Shown here one piece after another: positions 18,020 to 26,547 of a stretch of 64,000 nt of DNA. Where the stretch lies: the NCBI GenBank assembly GCA_040754315.1, contig JBFMCS010000041.1, positions 1 through 64,000 of the forward strand. Reading direction: 5' to 3'. The DNA is from Bacillota bacterium (GTDB lineage: Bacteria; Bacillota; Sulfobacillia; DUSP01; JBFMCS01). Below the pieces are notes generated by a model. The model did no database searches, was not told the DNA's origin, and saw only the letters and a program-made list of their open reading frames with translations. The first letter of the stretch is position 1. Each line of letters starts with the position of its first letter. A program made the translations under genes and the position numbers.

Positions 18020-18225
18020 TACACTCCCACACAGGCAGGTCTCCTGGCTTGCGGCTCATCGAGCTACCCGCTCCTTCCCATCCTCTCCAGAGGACAGTGG
18101 ATTGCGTGCGGGTTCTCTCACCGTTACAGTGGCGGGACCGCTCGGGATTCTCACCCGATTCCCTTTTCACCTCATAATGAGGCTCCTATGCGGCCAGTAT
18201 TCGGTTTTTGACGGGGAGTACTGCT
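18020..18225 (-). promoter_or_regulatory. cobalamin riboswitch
   Basis: On the minus strand the region holds the B12-box core CCCGCCACTGTAA (around 18124-18137), the upstream AGGGAATCGGGTGAGAATCC segment and the 3' CAGGAGACCTGCC strand. These are the conserved blocks of the adenosylcobalamin riboswitch. It lies about 200 nt upstream of cbiM and should repress the whole cbi/hem operon when cobalamin is sufficient. Confidence 0.95.
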
Positions 18226-18240
18226 ACTCCCGTTGGCATC

Positions 18241-18269
18241 ATTATACTAGGGCAGGGGGGCTGGCACAA
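18241..18269 (-). promoter_or_regulatory. promoter of the cbi/hem operon
   Basis: A perfect -10 TATAAT (18241-18246, minus strand) with a weak -35 TTGTGC 17 nt upstream (18264-18269). Transcription would begin a few bases before the riboswitch aptamer, which fits. Confidence 0.6.
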
Positions 18270-18439
18270 GCCCCAGTTATGACCAGGGTCGTGTCAAAGC
18301 GCGGTTGGGTTAGTGGGAATATAGCAATCAGGGAAGGCTGATTGTGACCGAGAGTATGCGTCACCAAGACATACTTGCCAGACGATCCTGGGCTGCATTT
18401 AGCGTTGGCGTACGGCGGCATTTGAGGTTGCTCGAATGA

Positions 18440-18860
18440 ACCCACCGGGCCAAGCTAGCGGAAGACTCATCTGGCCGTGGGCCTCGGATCAAGGCCATTG
18501 AAAACGGTTGCGGTGTCTACTTCACCCGTGCCAACGACCTCCTTGAAGACCTGCACCAGGCTTAAGCCTACCATCACCTCGAGCGCCGTATGCGGGTCTA
18601 TCTTACCCCCAAAGTGTTCGGCCTTTGGCCTTGTGACCGGCAAGCCGCCTGCCTTGTTCTCTTTGGTATCCGCCCGTTACGAACGCGGTAGCATCATCCT
18701 CACTTCCAACAAGGGCTTCGCGAAATTCGGGGGATGTCTTAGGTGATCCGGTGATCGCCGCCGCCATACTGGATAGGCTACGTCACCATAGTCACGTCAT
18801 CAACATACGTGGAGAGCTACCGTCTCCGTGAGAAGAAACGTGCAGGCTTCTTCTCCTCCT
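18440..18860 (+). pseudogene. IS21-family IstB helper ATPase remnant
   Basis: In shifting plus-strand frames the region encodes KTHLAVGLG, IKAIENGCGVYFTRANDLLE, RRMRVYLTPKVFG, ALFSLVSARYERGSIILTSN and DPVIAAAILDRL...HHSHVINIRGE. This is the ordered backbone of IstB from Walker A to the C-terminus. Several frameshifts and a deletion around the Walker B region make it nonfunctional. No IstA is present. The following bases (to ~18950) resemble IS21 terminal sequence, and the IS3 element lies immediately beyond. Confidence 0.85.
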
Positions 18861-18965
18861 CTTCCAGACCGGGAGGTGGCTACCCAAATCCAACGTGATT
18901 GACTCTACCTCAGGGGGGTGGGTCAATTCCCAATCGGTGCCAAGAAGAGAAAAGAGAAGTGGGGG

Positions 18966-20584
18966 TGCGGACATTTTCTTGGACTTTTCAGGCGTAGCCT
19001 AAGCTCTGCCTGTATTCCATTGGGCTCCTTCCGCCCAGCGATATCTTGATGCGCTTCTCATTGTACCAGTGCAGGTAGCTATCGAGTCTGTCAATGAACT
19101 CCTCGATGCTCACTCCAGCCCACGATCTCCCGTAGAAGAGTTCATTCTTCAGCCGTCCGAAGAAGCCTTCGCACGCGGCGTTATCGGGGGAACAACCTTT
19201 CTTAGACATTGAGCGGGTGAGCCCAGCCGCTTTCATCCTGTCAATCCAGCCTGGCCAGCGATAGTGGCTGCCGCGGTCGCTATGGATCAGAGGACGGTCA
19301 TTCTCCGCCAGCGTCGATATCGCGTTATCCAGCATGGAGTTCACCATCCCCGCGTCAGGACTAGTCCCGATACTCCAGCTAACCGCCATGCCGTCAAAGC
19401 AGTCAATTATAGGGGACAGGTAAACCTTGCCGGCAGGCAGAGGAAACTCCGTGAGATCGGTGAGCCACTTCGAATTGGGGGCCTGAGCGTGAAAGTCCCG
19501 CTCAATGATGTTGGGCACTGCGGGACTGCTCTCGCCCTTGTAAGCGCTATACCTGCGCTTCCTACGACCGACCACGACGAGGTTTTCGTCACGCATGAGG
19601 CGGCGCACTACCTTTTCGGACACGGTCTTACCATCTCCGATGAGAACGGCGTGAATCCGCCGGTAACCATATCGTCCGTCCGCCAGAGCGAATGCGGTGC
19701 GCTCGCGGAGCTCGGAATACTTATCCGGTATGGATAGGGCAGCGTAATGGTAGAAGTAGCTGCTCTTGGGCATAGAGAGACACCCCAGCAGGTCATTCAG
19801 AGGGTATCTCTCCCTCAGGGCGCCGATCGCTGCCGCCTTCTCCCGATTCGTCAGTTTCTTCGGATCGGCGCCCTGGTCTTTTTTTAGGATTTCTGCCGTC
19901 ACTTCCAAGACGTCTCGTTCGAGTTGGAGTCGGTAGACCTGCTCTTCCAATGCCTCTAACTGTCCCTTGAGCGACTCCACCTTGGCCAACAATGCGTCCC
20001 TGTCGTCCCTGGTTTTGTGTTTTCCCCGTTTTGGCCTGCTCACTGGGCGCTCCTTCCCGAGCAGATCGTACTTCCATTGATACAGGGCCGTGCGACTGAC
20101 GCCATACTGCCCAGCAACTTCTCGGGCTGGGCCGTCTTTGGAACACAAGTCCAGAACGGCTGCTTGTTTCTGCTCACGCGAGAATTCTACCTTGGGCTGA
20201 AGTGACCTTTTGGAGCGCAGTCCGCGCCTGTCCGGCACCGCCTCATCTAGCCATTGCCTGAGCGTTTCCCGGTTCGGGTAGCCCAAGGCCTGGATGCTCC
20301 GGCGTAAACTCCGGCCGTGTTCCAGGTAGTAATCTACCGCTGCCTGTTTCTGCTCGTTCGAGTACTTCGGTGGGCGACCGCGATATCCGTCATGAAGCGC
20401 GCCGGTGGCATTGTACTCCCTGACCCAATGTTTCAGCGTGTTCTTCGTAGGATAACCCAATTCCCGGCGAACCGCGGCCGAGTGGCCGCCATACTTGAGG
20501 TAGAGACTGACCGCCCTCATCCGGTCTTCCAGTGTGTACACGGACATCCTCCTGTCTCATTTTGAGTCCAGGTTTTTGTCCGCA
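18966..20584 (-). mobile_element. IS3-family insertion sequence, apparently complete
   Basis: The element is bounded by imperfect inverted ends that both start TGCGGACA and share TGGACT further in (18966 onward and 20584 backward), with TG...CA termini as usual for IS3. It contains one transposase frame. I see no target duplication: the flanks GGG and TCT differ, so the insertion may be old or one flank rearranged. It sits beside an IS21 remnant and a decayed integrase-type transposase. Confidence 0.85.
18988..20547 (-). CDS. IS3-family transposase, single-frame
   Basis: A 519-aa protein. The N-terminal half holds repeated helix-turn-helix units (two KxTLKHW / RETLRQW-like modules and a third in the 130-170 region, ALYQWKYD), then a leucine-rich coiled coil (~residues 190-230). 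The C-terminal half is an rve/DDE integrase core with WLTDLTEF, LIHSDRGSHY and DNAACEGFFGRLKNE, giving an intact D-D-E triad. Most IS3 elements need a frameshift between orfA and orfB; here it is one frame, as in several clostridial elements. Possibly still active. Confidence 0.92.
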   Translation of the reverse strand: MSVYTLEDRMRAVSLYLKYGGHSAAVRRELGYPTKNTLKHWVREYNATGALHDGYRGRPPKYSNEQKQAAVDYYLEHGRSLRRSIQALGYPNRETLRQWLDEAVPDRRGLRSKRSLQPKVEFSREQKQAAVLDLCSKDGPAREVAGQYGVSRTALYQWKYDLLGKERPVSRPKRGKHKTRDDRDALLAKVESLKGQLEALEEQVYRLQLERDVLEVTAEILKKDQGADPKKLTNREKAAAIGALRERYPLNDLLGCLSMPKSSYFYHYAALSIPDKYSELRERTAFALADGRYGYRRIHAVLIGDGKTVSEKVVRRLMRDENLVVVGRRKRRYSAYKGESSPAVPNIIERDFHAQAPNSKWLTDLTEFPLPAGKVYLSPIIDCFDGMAVSWSIGTSPDAGMVNSMLDNAISTLAENDRPLIHSDRGSHYRWPGWIDRMKAAGLTRSMSKKGCSPDNAACEGFFGRLKNELFYGRSWAGVSIEEFIDRLDSYLHWYNEKRIKISLGGRSPMEYRQSLGYA

Positions 20585-20719
20585 TCTCCAGTTTGGGTCA
20601 AATGTAAGTCGCCTTTGACACCCTCTATATAGGGATTTGGTATCGATACCTATAACTCATGGTTACACTAACTGGAAATTACTCCAGTGACTCTACTCTT
20701 CTACTCCCCGCCTCACTCT

Positions 20720-21305
20720 CTACCAGCGGCAATCTCCTGAGTCTTTCAGGTCGAACTACTTAGAAAAGATACATGAACGGTACCGCAAGACCCAGAGTCA
20801 ATCAGCCAAAACTGCCATCATCGACGAAGTAGTGAGTGTGTTTGACCATCACAGAAAATGCGCTATTCGAGCACTTAACGGGATGCTCCTGGCAAGAAGC
20901 CTCCCGTTAAGTCCACAGGCAGGTTAAGTATCTTGAGTCTCTCCCTGGCATCCAGTTAGTCTGGGAAGCTTTGGACTATCCATGTGCCGAAAGACTCCAT
21001 CCGGTTTCTTTCGGAAACCGCTGAGATACTGGCATCTCATGGTCAGATCCACCTTACAACAAGTGTTTGCCGGCAACTTGCCCAGATTAGTTGTTCCACT
21101 CTGGCAAGGCGTACATCGAGGTGGGATTGCCCGAAATTCCATCATACCCTTCACAAGAGATCCAAGTCGTCTCCAATGTCCCAACTACCACTGGGGCGCT
21201 ATGATTGGGACGAAACACGCCCCGGCGCTCTAGAAGTAGATCTTGTGGAACACGACGGCGGCCCCTTTAATATAGAGAACGCCCTAAACTCTGGCGTAAC
21301 AGGGG
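20720..21305 (+). pseudogene. integrase-type transposase remnant (N-terminal half)
   Basis: Plus-strand fragments read NYLEKIHERYRKTQSQSAKT...DHHRKCAIRALNG, then VWEALDYPCAERLHPV, and finally RYDWDETRPGALEVDLVEHD. These are three ordered blocks of a family of rve-core transposases whose DWDETRPG block opens the catalytic domain. Stops and frame changes separate the blocks, and the sequence ends before the rest of the DDE core. Nonfunctional. Confidence 0.75.
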
Positions 21306-21315
21306 TTTCCGCCGA

Positions 21316-22815
21316 TTAGGAACTCACGGTCCTACTGGAATTACAGTACTTTGGCCTCATTAAGGGAAACAGGATTACGTCTCTTATTGAGGGACTGTCC
21401 GTGAAAAGCATCACTATACGGTCAATGCCCATGCCCAGACCGCCTGTGGGCGCCATACCATACTCCAAGGCCATCACGTAGTCCTCATCCATGGGATGAG
21501 CTTCGTCATCCCCCTTAGCCCTCTCCGCAACCTGATCGATGAACCGTTGTCTCTGATCGTCCGGATCATTCAGCTCGGTGAAGGCGTTGGCAATCTCCCT
21601 CCCGGCCACGAAACCCTCAAACCTGTAAGTAAGGCTGGGATCCTCGGTCTTCCTCTTGGCCAGTGGCGAAACCTCCACAGGGTAGTCTATGAGGAACGCC
21701 GGTTGGATGAGTCTTGGCTCGACGTAGGTCTCCAAGAGTTTGTCCATAACTGTGCCACGGGTGGGCGGCTTCTCCATCTTTAGGCCCAACCTGTCCGCAA
21801 CCGCTTTGGCCTCGGAGTCTGTGTTGACATCCCCCAGGTCCACCCCGGAGTGATTCCTGATCGCCTCCAACAAGGGAATGCGAGGCCACGGTGGCGCAAG
21901 CTCGATCTCTTGCCCCTGGTATTGGATCTTAGTGATACCCAGCGCCTCCCGGGCAGCCTGAGATACAATCTCCTCTGTTATTACCATCATGTCTTCGTAG
22001 TCGGCATTTGCCTGGTATAGCTCCAGGCTTGTGAACTCGGGGTTGTGCTTTGTCGACATACCCTCATTCCGGAATATGCGACCGATCTCATATACCTTTT
22101 CAAAGCCCCCCACGATGCAGCGTTTCAGGTGGAGTTCTGTGGCTATGCGCAGCTGGAGGTCCAGATTAAGGGTGTTGTGGTGGGTTAGAAACGGGCGGGC
22201 CGCCGCACCCCCAGCCACTCCCTGCAGAATGGGTGTCTCCACCTCATAGAAGCCCCGCTCATCAAGCCACCGCCTGATGGCCCTTATTACCTTGCTGCGG
22301 ATCACGAAGGTCTCGGGCACCTTAGGAGTGACGATGAGGTCCACGTACCGCTGCCTGTAGCGAATGTCCACGTCCTTCAACCCGTGCCACTTGTCCGGCA
22401 AGGGCCTTAGGGCTTTGGTCAAGAGGCGGAAGTCATGGACTTCAACGGTGATCTCGCCCCGCCTGGTGCGAAAGACGGTCCCCGTGACCCCTATGATGTC
22501 GCCAACATCAAGCAGGCTGAAGAGTTCATAGTCATCCCCCAGGACGTCCAGGCGCGCGTAGACCTGGATCTGCCCGCTCATGTCCTGGATGTGAGCAAAT
22601 GTTGCCTTGCCGTGGACTCGGACGGTCATGAGACGACCGGAAATGCTTACCGTTTTGCCCTGGAGAGATTCAAAATCCCCAAGCACGTCCGTGGCTCTGT
22701 GTGTGAACGCGAACTTGGGGCCGTAGGGATCGACATTCCGGGAGCGAAGCAACTGCAGTTTCTCTCTGCGAGCCGTGACAGCCTTGCTGAATTCTACATC
22801 GTGCTCGTGGTCCAC
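21316..22815 (-). CDS. lysS: lysyl-tRNA synthetase, class II
   Basis: LysS charges tRNA(Lys). The 499-aa protein has an N-terminal OB-fold anticodon-binding domain (VSISGRLMTVRVHGKATFAH) and the class II catalytic domain with motif 2 (YEIGRIFRNEGMSTKHNPEF) and motif 3 (GGLGMGIDRIVMLF). Length and motifs are standard. It starts 16 nt after greA, an arrangement common in Bacillota. The C-terminal tail reads up to the debris of a transposase, but the normal end is preserved. Confidence 0.97.
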   Translation of the reverse strand: MDHEHDVEFSKAVTARREKLQLLRSRNVDPYGPKFAFTHRATDVLGDFESLQGKTVSISGRLMTVRVHGKATFAHIQDMSGQIQVYARLDVLGDDYELFSLLDVGDIIGVTGTVFRTRRGEITVEVHDFRLLTKALRPLPDKWHGLKDVDIRYRQRYVDLIVTPKVPETFVIRSKVIRAIRRWLDERGFYEVETPILQGVAGGAAARPFLTHHNTLNLDLQLRIATELHLKRCIVGGFEKVYEIGRIFRNEGMSTKHNPEFTSLELYQANADYEDMMVITEEIVSQAAREALGITKIQYQGQEIELAPPWPRIPLLEAIRNHSGVDLGDVNTDSEAKAVADRLGLKMEKPPTRGTVMDKLLETYVEPRLIQPAFLIDYPVEVSPLAKRKTEDPSLTYRFEGFVAGREIANAFTELNDPDDQRQRFIDQVAERAKGDDEAHPMDEDYVMALEYGMAPTGGLGMGIDRIVMLFTDSPSIRDVILFPLMRPKYCNSSRTVSS

Positions 22816-22831
22816 AAGTGCACCTCCAGCC

Positions 22832-23317
22832 TCAGCCCTCTCTCGGGTTGATAGAGACTATCTCATACTTCAGAATGCCCACTGGCACCTTGACCTCAAC
22901 TATGTCACCAACTCGGCTGTTGAGGAGTGCCTTGCCCACAGGGGACTCGTTGGAGATCCTGTTCTTGCCTGGATCGGCCTCGGTAGACCCAACCAGGACG
23001 TACTCTACCTCTTCGCCCGACTCTGGGTTCCTGAGGCGCACCCGTGAACCGATGCAGACCTGGGTCACGTCATAGTCGCATTCTTCAACCAGCCGTGCGT
23101 TCCGGAGGATCTTCTCAAGAGTAAGGATCCTGCCTTCCACGAAGGCCTGCTCGTTCTTTGCGTCCTCATATTCGGAGTTCTCGTTGATGTCTCCGAACTG
23201 CCTGGCAAACTTAATCCTCTCGGCAATCTCCCTGCGCCTCACGGTTTTTAGGTATCCCAGTTCCTCCTCCAGCTTCTGAAGCCCCGCATGGGTGAGGATG
23301 ACTTCTTTCTCTACCAT
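22832..23317 (-). CDS. greA: transcription elongation factor GreA
   Basis: GreA rescues backtracked RNA polymerase by stimulating transcript cleavage. The 161-aa protein shows the N-terminal coiled coil ([20 protein letters not shown]) with the acidic tip [15 protein letters not shown], and the C-terminal FKBP-like domain ([31 protein letters not shown]). First gene of a greA-lysS operon. Confidence 0.97.
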   Translation of the reverse strand: MVEKEVILTHAGLQKLEEELGYLKTVRRREIAERIKFARQFGDINENSEYEDAKNEQAFVEGRILTLEKILRNARLVEECDYDVTQVCIGSRVRLRNPESGEEVEYVLVGSTEADPGKNRISNESPVGKALLNSRVGDIVEVKVPVGILKYEIVSINPREG

Positions 23318-23435
23318 TCACTGCTCCGCTCCCTTACCAGTGTTTTGGTGAATGTCCAAAGCCAATAAATGACCTAAAGCCAATATATGTGAGGCAGGAT
23401 TCGCCTATTCAAAGCGCCAGTGCATACGGCAAACC

Positions 23436-23465
23436 AAAAAGTGCCAGGCTTGTGCACCTTGACAC
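23436..23465 (-). terminator. intrinsic terminator-like hairpin in the greA leader
   Basis: On the minus strand GTGTCAAGG and CCTGGCAC pair (8 bp with one bulge and one G-U) around an 8-nt loop and are followed directly by TTTTT. It lies about 140 nt downstream of the promoter's start point and 120 nt upstream of greA. It could end a small RNA or attenuate greA-lysS. Confidence 0.6.
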
Positions 23466-23614
23466 TTCATCAGCCCTGGAAAAGATCTACGTCCCTAAGT
23501 CCTATAGTATTAACAAGTATAGCACTATCCGGCGAAATGCCTGGCAGTGCTTGAGCTGTCACTTCATTGGACCGGATACCTATTAGTACCAGTTCCCAGA
23601 TTTTCGCAACACAT

Positions 23615-23643
23615 ATTATACTGGCAGGCACAAGCTCTGTCAA
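23615..23643 (-). promoter_or_regulatory. consensus promoter upstream of greA
   Basis: TTGACA (23638-23643) and TATAAT (23615-23620) on the minus strand, separated by 17 nt: a perfect sigma-A consensus. Start point near 23608, giving a ~290-nt leader before greA with no recognisable gene. Confidence 0.9.
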
Positions 23644-23732
23644 GGAATCGTCCGATTTTCCGATTTTTGTGTGGTCTCCGCAGGCTCACCTGAGGCCGAT
23701 CTGCCACTTCCCCGGCAAAGCCCGTGAGGTCT

Positions 23733-25391
23733 TTAGACATCCACATCAATGGTCTCAAATATCCGGTCTATCCTCTCTCTTTCCAGGAGCACCCGGCCAC
23801 TGTGGGGGTCAACCGCCTGGATAGCACCGTTCACAGCCCTGGTGACTATGGCTCCCGCGGCATGGGGGTTACCCTTAAGGTTGGGGGCATCCAGAAGGCC
23901 GACCTTCACGGCCCGGGCCAGGATCAGTGGATCACACAAGGCATCCTCTACCCCGTGCCCTCCCAGCGTCCTGACGGCATCCATGAGAACGCTGACCTCT
24001 GCTACCAGTTCCTTCTTCCTGCGGTCTATCACAGGGTCCAGGGTGATGTTGGGTAGGCCTCCGAGACTCCTGACAATGACCTGCCGCGCCAGAGTACAGC
24101 TCTCAATTACCTCGTCAGCCGTGGCAGCGTGGTCTGCCTCGCAGTAGGCCACCACGTGCACGATGTCAGGCTTCAGGAACATCTGGAGGTAGATGGAGGA
24201 ACCCAGTTGCCCCCGGGCCTGTGCGATATCCACCGGGAAGCTGAGGAGCCCAGAGCGGGTTTGCTTGTAGACGCGGAAGTCTTTGTCAGCAAGTGATCCA
24301 ACTAGATCCATCTTAGCAAGCATCTTCGCCAGGTCCATCCGATCGCTCATCTGGGGCGGTGTATGGAGCATGTAGGCGCCGATGAAATCCTTAACTCCCA
24401 TCTTCTTCGCTATATACGCTGCAATGTATGCAGTGGCCACCGCTACGGTGTCATGGCACCCCCGGAGCTCCCAGTGGTGTGATTCGTTGGCCTCCACCGG
24501 GATATTACGATGCCCGTGCCACCTCATCAGCTGCATGTGTTCCCGTATGGATTCCTCCACCGACATGGGACCCCGTTCGTCCAGGGCATTAAACCAGAAT
24601 ACCGATGTGGCACACCATGTGTTGCTGATGGTTCTTTCAAGCATTTCGGCATAACGGATCAATTCATCTGTGCCCGAGTAGGACCTCATTAACGGGTAGT
24701 TGCCTGCCCTGGAGGCCTCGTATAGCCTTACTAGGTCCTTCTCGGTACGCACAGGAACCCCACCCGCACCCTTCCGCGTTGGGTCACAGCGCTCGGGATG
24801 AAAGAAGTTTTCCTGGGCATCCTGGTCCGGTCCCAGGGAGATCACATCCAGCACCTTAGCCCGGGCAATCTTTTGTATGCCCTCCACTGTAGGTTCTATA
24901 TCTTGGGCCGGAACACCGAAGTGGTGCCTTATCAAAGGAAAGGGAGCCTTTTGCCTCAAGCGCTCCACCATTGTGTGGGCGTAGCTGGCTTCATCCTTAG
25001 CCACCATGGGCCTGCCCTTCAAGAAACCCATTATGTCCTCAACAGGCTCCTCGCCAGTGAAGACAGCGTCAAAGAACCCCAGCGCTTTGGCCTTTTCCGC
25101 CACAGGCTTGGTGCCGCCGAAACAGAACTTCCTGCCACGGGACAAACCTGCCTCTTCCAGCGCATGCCGGAACCCCGTCAAGAGCTTCTCAGCCACCTCC
25201 GGAGTAAGCCGGTAGCTTACCGCTACTACATCCGGGTTGGTCTCTCGGATGGCTCCGATGAAATCCCTTACCGGAGTGGCAGGCCCTAGGAATTCTGTAT
25301 GGTGCCCTGCCTCTTCAGCCAGCCGGAGGAAGTTTAGCACTCCAGCCACATGCACGCACTCCCCCAGCGCGCCTGCGAGGATCCTGGTCAT
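23733..25391 (-). CDS. cobalamin-binding-domain mutase-like protein, paralogue 1
   Basis: 552 aa, function unproven. Residues ~1-130 resemble a B12-binding Rossmann fold: ECVHVAGVLNFLRLAEEAG at the place of the cobalt-ligand motif, VVAVSYRLTPE, and CFGGTKPVAEKAKALGFFDA. The classical DxHxxG appears as CVHVAG. The remaining ~420 residues form a large domain with VLDVISLGPDQDAQENFF, GAGGVPVRTEKDL, SYSGTDELIRY, VEANESHHWELRG and DLAKMLAKMDLVGSL; I do not recognise a characterised enzyme. It is the last gene of an operon with a GlmL/MutL-type protein and an opine-dehydrogenase-like protein (14-nt gap). A full paralogue lies at 40179-41855. I infer a B12-dependent mutase or B12 carrier. Confidence 0.75.
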   Translation of the reverse strand: MTRILAGALGECVHVAGVLNFLRLAEEAGHHTEFLGPATPVRDFIGAIRETNPDVVAVSYRLTPEVAEKLLTGFRHALEEAGLSRGRKFCFGGTKPVAEKAKALGFFDAVFTGEEPVEDIMGFLKGRPMVAKDEASYAHTMVERLRQKAPFPLIRHHFGVPAQDIEPTVEGIQKIARAKVLDVISLGPDQDAQENFFHPERCDPTRKGAGGVPVRTEKDLVRLYEASRAGNYPLMRSYSGTDELIRYAEMLERTISNTWCATSVFWFNALDERGPMSVEESIREHMQLMRWHGHRNIPVEANESHHWELRGCHDTVAVATAYIAAYIAKKMGVKDFIGAYMLHTPPQMSDRMDLAKMLAKMDLVGSLADKDFRVYKQTRSGLLSFPVDIAQARGQLGSSIYLQMFLKPDIVHVVAYCEADHAATADEVIESCTLARQVIVRSLGGLPNITLDPVIDRRKKELVAEVSVLMDAVRTLGGHGVEDALCDPLILARAVKVGLLDAPNLKGNPHAAGAIVTRAVNGAIQAVDPHSGRVLLERERIDRIFETIDVDV

Positions 25392-25405
25392 GTAATTCCC
25401 CCCAG

Positions 25406-26500
25406 TTACGGGGCGCTTTGCCCCTCCTCCACGAATTCTACCACATGGTCCACTCCCATATCAGCCAATCCCAGGTTGTTGGCGGTCCTGCCAGACTCCC
25501 ACATGTCCTGGCCGAGTAGGAATCCGGCAAGGTCTGCCACACACCTCGAGGCGGGTGTGGGTACCCCCGCTAGCTCGCCCAGGCTCACCATGGGCACCAG
25601 TCCCGTGGGAACATCCTCCCACAGGTACCGAATATCGAGGCTGTCAGGAGCGTCAATCCGCTTATATACCTCGTTAGCGTTCATCATTCGGTAGAGGCTG
25701 TCCTTCTGGACACCGTAGGCGTCAATCAGCCATTCGCTGGCTGATTCCACCTGGACCCCAAGGCGCTTGGCGACAGCCAGTCGTTCAGTATCGATAGCCT
25801 CGATAAGGCGTCCCACGGCTGGAGTCACCCCGTCAGAATAGAACTTGAAGGCCTCCTTGGCATCCAACCTTGCTGCATTGAGGCAGGTGATGGCTGGGTG
25901 GAAGACCGCCCCTATGTTCATCAGGCTGGTCTCCAGAACGTTCTTAGCCGGAATGAACTGGGGGAAGGCCTGGTTCAGTATCTCCAGGACCTCCGGGGTA
26001 TGCCTTGCGGGCAGAGCTGCCACCGGCACTATCTTCTTTACACCCTTAATGGATACGGTGCCCGGGGAAGTCACCCTGCACGCATATAGCAGGGACTGGG
26101 CCTCCGCTACCAGCACCCGCGCCCTGCATTGCTCCCTACGTAGGACAGCGGCAAACTCTAGGGCTCCACCTGTGCGCCCCGGATGCAGCACTATCACCTG
26201 CCCGTCCACCAGGTGAGGGGCGAGACGAGTAGCTAGAAAGGCATGGGCTGTGGCAGGAACCACTACCATGATTAGCACAGCACCCTCTATAGCCTCGGCG
26301 GGATCGAGAGTAGCCAGGGACACCGGCCCGAAGCCTTCGATTGCATCAGTGACCTGGATCCCGCCGTGCCTTCGTACCGCCTCCAACCTTGGGAGAGACC
26401 GGTTCAGCATCTTCACCTCATACCCCATGATGCCAAGATGAGCAGCGAAGGCAGCTCCTCCGTTTCCAGCGCCCACCACCGTAACAGGGAGTTGTGCCAT
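25406..26500 (-). CDS. opine/octopine dehydrogenase-family oxidoreductase
   Basis: 364 aa. The N-terminal NAD(P)-binding Rossmann domain begins VTVVGAGNGGAAFAAHLGIM. The C-terminal helical domain has NIGAVFHPAITCLNAARLD and FYSDGVTPAVGRLIEAID, characteristic of the NAD/NADP octopine/nopaline dehydrogenase family, which reduce imines between an amino acid and a keto acid or act on related substrates. It sits between the MutL-like gene and the B12-binding protein, suggesting it processes the substrate or product of the putative mutase. The true substrate cannot be read from sequence. Confidence 0.85.
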   Translation of the reverse strand: MAQLPVTVVGAGNGGAAFAAHLGIMGYEVKMLNRSLPRLEAVRRHGGIQVTDAIEGFGPVSLATLDPAEAIEGAVLIMVVVPATAHAFLATRLAPHLVDGQVIVLHPGRTGGALEFAAVLRREQCRARVLVAEAQSLLYACRVTSPGTVSIKGVKKIVPVAALPARHTPEVLEILNQAFPQFIPAKNVLETSLMNIGAVFHPAITCLNAARLDAKEAFKFYSDGVTPAVGRLIEAIDTERLAVAKRLGVQVESASEWLIDAYGVQKDSLYRMMNANEVYKRIDAPDSLDIRYLWEDVPTGLVPMVSLGELAGVPTPASRCVADLAGFLLGQDMWESGRTANNLGLADMGVDHVVEFVEEGQSAP

Positions 26501-26547
26501 TCCTCTCCCTCCCTCAGAGCATCAGTAGGATCAATGCTGGTAAGCCA

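Noticed and set aside
23733-25391. Identification as glutamate mutase E subunit (GlmE)
   Set aside because: The neighbourhood (MutL) fits, but I do not see the GlmE sequence blocks in the large domain, and glutamate mutase carries its B12 domain on a separate small subunit.
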